Below, one piece after another: positions 6,730 through 9,354 of a stretch of 9,354 bases of DNA (within the stretch, counting starts at the first letter, position 1; each line of letters opens with the position of its first letter). The notes beneath the pieces are model-generated. The model made no database searches, was not told where the DNA came from, and worked only from the letters and a program-made list of their open reading frames with translations. Position numbers and translations under genes: made by a program. This stretch comes from UMGS1851 sp900555605 (GTDB lineage Bacteria > Bacillota > Clostridia > UBA1212 > UBA1255): contig CABROF010000100.1 in NCBI GenBank assembly GCA_902472555.1, positions 1-9,354 on the forward strand. The letters run 5' to 3'.

Positions 6730-6759
6730 ATTCTATGCGGGGCAAGCCGAAAGGTGCAA
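6730..6759 (-). promoter_or_regulatory. Possible promoter of the SDR gene
   Basis: On the minus strand TTGCAC (6759-6754) and TAGAAT (6735-6730) are 18 bases apart. The predicted start near 6723 would fall at the edge of the AGGAGGG ribosome site, leaving almost no leader, so this assignment is weak. No sigma-B-like GGGTAT box was seen in the gap. Confidence 0.3.
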
Positions 6760-6875
6760 AGCGAGCAGGGGCCATTCACAATTTCTGTATGCAGATATCC
6801 GCAGGGATCCGGCGTTCATAAACAAAAGTGCGGGTTTACGAAAAAAGATCAATTGTATTTCCTTTTTTGTTTCTA

Positions 6876-6904
6876 TTGATGTTTTATCCGGTGTTTATTA
6901 CGAT
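6876..6904 (+). promoter_or_regulatory. Likely promoter of the alpha-galactosidase gene
   Basis: TTGATG (6876-6881) and TACGAT (6899-6904) are separated by 17 bases, each matching the consensus at four of six positions. The transcript would start near 6911 and reach the ATG at 6946 after about 35 bases. The moderate boxes fit a regulated promoter. Confidence 0.45.
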
Positions 6905-6913
6905 AAATATCGT
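6900..6913. promoter_or_regulatory. Palindromic operator candidate overlapping the alpha-galactosidase -10 box
   Basis: ACGATA-AA-TATCGT is a perfect 14-base palindrome that covers the -10 box and the likely start point. A repressor bound here would block transcription. No regulator gene for it is in the window; which family would bind it is not known. Confidence 0.4.
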
Positions 6914-6945
6914 ACAGAATATTGGGGAACAGGAGACTGAATTTT

Positions 6946-8940
6946 ATGAATTGGGAACAGCATGTCACAGAGCATATGGATTTTTCCTTTCGTTATGGCG
7001 AAACGGAAGCAAAACCGCATTTGCGGACAGTCACGCTGCAAGAAAAGACTCCTGACGCGGAGCAGCTGAAAGTCGTCTACCAATTTGACGGCGGGCTGCG
7101 CATTACCAAAGACGTTACGATCTATCCGAAGTATCAAGCGGTCCGCTGGGTTCTTTGGATTGAAAACACCTCTGATTGGGACAGTCCCATTCTTTCAGAA
7201 CTTTTCGACTGCGATTTTTTTGCAGAGCTGCCATGTACACTTCCGGTAAAAAAAACAGGTTACAGCCTGCCGGAAGGATTCGCCCGCATTTTAAGAATGA
7301 CAGGCACGACTTGGAGCGAGAATGAATTCAGTACGGGCAGCGAGGTGATCCTGCCCGGGGAAACAAAACGCTACTGTACCGGAGACGGCGTCTCTTCTCA
7401 GGGTGTCGCGCCGTTCTTTCATATTTCGTCAGAGAGACGGGGTATCGTTTGTGCCATTGGCTGGAGCGGTCAGTGGAATGCGCGTTTTACCTGTGTCGCA
7501 GCCGATGACGTACAGCAGGGAATCCGGTTTCAGGCGGGTATTGAAGATGTCGCCTTTCAGCTGAAGCCTGGGGAACGGATCCGCACGGCTTCCGTCGTCT
7601 TAATGCCATATGAGGGAGAAGCGCTGACAGGACAAAATCAATGGAAACGCCTTATGAGGGAACATTTCAGTCTGATCGGCAGGCCGGGCCGTCCGCAGGA
7701 GGCCCCCTTTTGTATGATGCTTTGGGGTGGAATGCATTCGGATCAGATGATAAAACGAATCAATGCGGCAATGCGGCAGCAGACAGAGCTTGAATATGTC
7801 TGGATCGATGCCGGCTGGTATGGCAGTTCAGAGCAGGAATGTCCCAGCGAGCACGTTCCGGACTGGGGCTATCACGTAGGCGAATGGTATCCCAACAGCT
7901 TATATCATCCCCACAAACTGCTGGACGTGGCCGCCGCCGTAAAACGCAGCGGGCTGAAGCTGCTGCTCTGGATGGAACCCGAGCTGGCCATCCGTTTCTG
8001 CAAAACCGCGGAAGAACATCCGGATTGGTTCTATACTCACGAAGAGACGGAACTAACTTACTTACTGAATCTGAGCATCCCGGAGGCGTTCGAATTTGCA
8101 TACAGATCCGCTGCGGAGCAGATCGAAGCATTGGGTCTGGATTGCTTCCGGCAGGACTTTTGCTGCTTTCCGTTAAAAACGTGGCGAAAAAACGATCTGC
8201 CGCAGCGACGGGGATTATGTGAAATCAAACATATCATGGGTCTCTACGCGTTATGGGACCGTCTTCTTCAGAACTACCCGAATTTGGTAATTGACAACTG
8301 TGCTGGCGGAGGCAGACGACTGGATATTGAATTGGCCAGCAGGTCTGTGGCAATGTGGCGCAGCGACCATCAATGTTTATTTGATGCGGATCCTGAAATT
8401 ACACAAATGCAGAATACGGGCGTTTCCGCATGGCTGCCGTATACAGGGACCGGGGCTGGTTTTATGATCGGGGATACGTATCATTTCAGAAGCTGCTACA
8501 GTTCTTCCCTCACAGTCGCTTATTGGGGATATGACGAATTCAAAGCTGCAGAGGATGGCGATGAAAGCATGCGCGCATGGCTGCAGAAAGTATTTGCAGA
8601 ATACAAGCGGGCACGTCCGTATTTTTCCTGCGATTATTACCCGCTGATTCCGCACAGTATGAGCCGCACAAGCTGGTGCGCATGGCAGTACCACAGGCCG
8701 GAAACCGGAGACGGCATTGTAATGGCATTCCGCCGCAGCGAATCACCCCATGATCGGGCGGCGTTGCGGCTGTACGGATTGGCGGCAGGACAATCCTATG
8801 TATTTGAAAACGCCGATACCGGAGCACTTATATCTGTAACAGCGCCTGCGGCTTCCAAGAAAGCAGAGGCTTTCCCGGAGCTGACGGTCACACTGCCGCA
8901 GCGGCGCACCTGCGTACTGTTTTTCTATCAGCCGCAGTAA
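6946..8940 (+). CDS. Alpha-galactosidase, clan GH-D (GH36-like)
   Basis: A 664-residue glycoside hydrolase with no signal peptide, so it acts inside the cell on imported alpha-galactosides (such as melibiose or raffinose-type sugars, by family). Residues 1 to about 245 form the N-terminal beta domain. The (beta/alpha)8 barrel spans about 250-560, with YVWIDAGWYG (284-293), LLWMEPE (340-346), and nucleophile Asp404 in CFRQDF. NCAGGGRRLD (451-460) follows, then the acid/base Asp474 in WRSDHQ. A C-terminal beta domain (about 570-664) ends the protein. The frame is open back to a TTG at 6922, but the ATG at 6946 has AGGAG 10 bases before it (6931-6935) and is preferred. The next plus-strand gene (9304) may belong to the same pathway. 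Exact substrate and linkage are inferred from family only. Confidence 0.9.
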   Translation: MNWEQHVTEHMDFSFRYGETEAKPHLRTVTLQEKTPDAEQLKVVYQFDGGLRITKDVTIYPKYQAVRWVLWIENTSDWDSPILSELFDCDFFAELPCTLPVKKTGYSLPEGFARILRMTGTTWSENEFSTGSEVILPGETKRYCTGDGVSSQGVAPFFHISSERRGIVCAIGWSGQWNARFTCVAADDVQQGIRFQAGIEDVAFQLKPGERIRTASVVLMPYEGEALTGQNQWKRLMREHFSLIGRPGRPQEAPFCMMLWGGMHSDQMIKRINAAMRQQTELEYVWIDAGWYGSSEQECPSEHVPDWGYHVGEWYPNSLYHPHKLLDVAAAVKRSGLKLLLWMEPELAIRFCKTAEEHPDWFYTHEETELTYLLNLSIPEAFEFAYRSAAEQIEALGLDCFRQDFCCFPLKTWRKNDLPQRRGLCEIKHIMGLYALWDRLLQNYPNLVIDNCAGGGRRLDIELASRSVAMWRSDHQCLFDADPEITQMQNTGVSAWLPYTGTGAGFMIGDTYHFRSCYSSSLTVAYWGYDEFKAAEDGDESMRAWLQKVFAEYKRARPYFSCDYYPLIPHSMSRTSWCAWQYHRPETGDGIVMAFRRSESPHDRAALRLYGLAAGQSYVFENADTGALISVTAPAASKKAEAFPELTVTLPQRRTCVLFFYQPQ

Positions 8941-8955
8941 AGCGCCAAAGTGCTT
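8940..8955 (+). other. Weak hairpin at the end of the alpha-galactosidase gene
   Basis: AAGCGC and GTGCTT can pair (one G-U) around a CAAA loop directly at the stop codon. No T-run follows, so this is not a convincing terminator. Transcription may continue toward the gene at 9304. A palindrome ATTCGGCGAAT lies at 8967-8977. Confidence 0.25.
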
Positions 8956-8995
8956 CGGGTATTATAATTCGGCGAATCAAGACTGATTTTTATGA

Positions 8996-9307
8996 ACGGT
9001 TTTGGTCACGGATATTTCTCGTAAGCTTTTAGAATTCCTTTTGCCGTTGGATGAGGGCGCATGATTCTATCGGGAATATTTCTATGCGCAGCAGGATCCG
9101 GAGCAATGAAAGCTGTTTTTGACATATTACCGGCAAAAGCGGCTGTATTACGAAGAAAACGGATTATGGCTCGCTGAATTCATTCCGATCAGCAAAATGG
9201 TAGGAGACTCCAATTCAGAGTACTTCCATAAGCGATTAAAAAAATATATGGGCTGTCCCTCCCGGAGATTACCGGCGAACCGGACAGCCGAACGGAGGGC
9301 TTTATGA
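8996..9307 (+). pseudogene. Decayed coding frame of unknown identity with two internal TGA codons
   Basis: One plus-strand frame reads protein-like sequence from 8996 to 9307 but is broken by TGA at 9062-9064 and 9107-9109. Pieces read DISRKLLEFLLPLDEGA, FYREYFYAQQDPEQ, then FLTYYRQKRLYYEENGLWL and EFIPISKMVGDSNSEYF. Other genes here use TGA as a stop and TGG for tryptophan, so the two TGAs look like nonsense mutations rather than a changed code. The last open piece (from TTG 9119, no ribosome site seen) would be 62 residues. Its tail after KKYMG is arginine-rich and runs through an inverted repeat. The final TGA overlaps the ATG at 9304 as ATGA. The EENGLWLAEFIPISK stretch faintly recalls the end of some Fic proteins, but no Fic motif (HPFxxGNGR) is present. 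The family was not recognised. Confidence 0.35.
9251..9299 (+). promoter_or_regulatory. Competing hairpins over the ribosome site of the gene at 9304
   Basis: GGCTGTCC (9251-9258) pairs perfectly with GGACAGCC (9282-9289). CCCTCC (9257-9262) pairs with GGAGGG (9294-9299), which contains the ribosome site of the next gene. The left arms share bases 9257-9258, so the two stems exclude each other: one leaves the site free, the other hides it. A regulatory role is an inference from this arrangement. Confidence 0.35.
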
Positions 9308-9354
9308 GAAAGACAGCACGCACACAAGCTAACATCATCTTTTATTATGTAATT
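9304..9354 (+). CDS. Start of an unidentified gene, possibly a membrane protein (runs off window)
   Basis: An ATG at 9304 follows GGAGG by 5 bases and opens a frame to the window end: MRKTARTQANIIFYYVI, 17 residues. A basic start followed by a hydrophobic run is what an inner-membrane transporter would show, and a sugar transporter would make sense after the alpha-galactosidase. Seventeen residues are too few to name a family. A perfect TTGACA lies at 9119-9124, but no good -10 box stands 17 bases after it, so transcription may come from the alpha-galactosidase promoter. Confidence 0.6.
   Translation, partial: MRKTARTQANIIFYYVI

Noticed and set aside
9119..9139. TTGACA at 9119 as the -35 box of a promoter for the gene at 9304
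   Set aside because: At 17 bases spacing the following hexamer is GCTGTA; only a poor TGTATT appears at 19 bases, so a promoter is not supported.
9119..9307. The 62-codon frame as a Fic-domain protein
   Set aside because: The EENGLWLAEFIPISK stretch is only loosely similar to the end of some Fic proteins, and the defining HPFxxGNGR motif is absent upstream.
8996..9307. Alternative genetic code with TGA as tryptophan
   Set aside because: The kinase and response regulator end at TGA, and all genes use TGG for tryptophan, so the standard bacterial code applies.

Overview
The window reads as chromosomal DNA of a Clostridia-type Firmicute, probably a gut Lachnospiraceae-like organism. The reasons are strong AGGAGG-type ribosome sites, sigma-A-like promoters with 17-bp spacers, moderate GC with AT-rich gaps, and protein motifs typical of that group. 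This is an inference from motifs; no database was searched. Genes occupy most of the window. Everything from 1 to about 6708 lies on the minus strand, and everything from about 6876 to the end lies on the plus strand.

Minus-strand left part: an OmpR/PhoB-type response regulator (start 2420) and its HAMP histidine kinase overlap in a TGATG junction. About 47 bases later comes the TTG start of a glycosyltransferase cut by the window edge. These three probably form one transcript from a good promoter at 2534-2562. Behind that promoter is a free-standing HAD phosphatase gene with its own promoter at 3377-3405. That promoter sits in the tail of a broken rtcB (RNA ligase) remnant that has a one-base frameshift and lacks both ends.

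Centre: the most unusual gene is a 537-residue ECF-like sigma factor. Its sigma part takes up only the first 160 residues. The remaining ~375 residues form a long extension with one, possibly two, winged-helix-like segments. No anti-sigma gene is next to it. The gene is followed by a 24-bp near-perfect inverted repeat, is preceded by an AT-rich dyad, and has a Shine-Dalgarno that touches its ATG. Together these make it the best candidate in the window for a little-described regulatory system.

Right part: a short-chain dehydrogenase of the YghA/YhdF/Gsp39 type ends in a clear intrinsic terminator. It diverges from a cytoplasmic clan GH-D (GH36-like) alpha-galactosidase, whose promoter overlaps a perfect 14-bp palindrome. 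After the alpha-galactosidase come about 360 bases of apparently decayed coding sequence, then a new gene that begins at 9304 with a strong ribosome site and runs off the window. Its ribosome site may be caught in one of two competing RNA hairpins.

No tRNA, rRNA, CRISPR array or recognisable transposase gene was seen.
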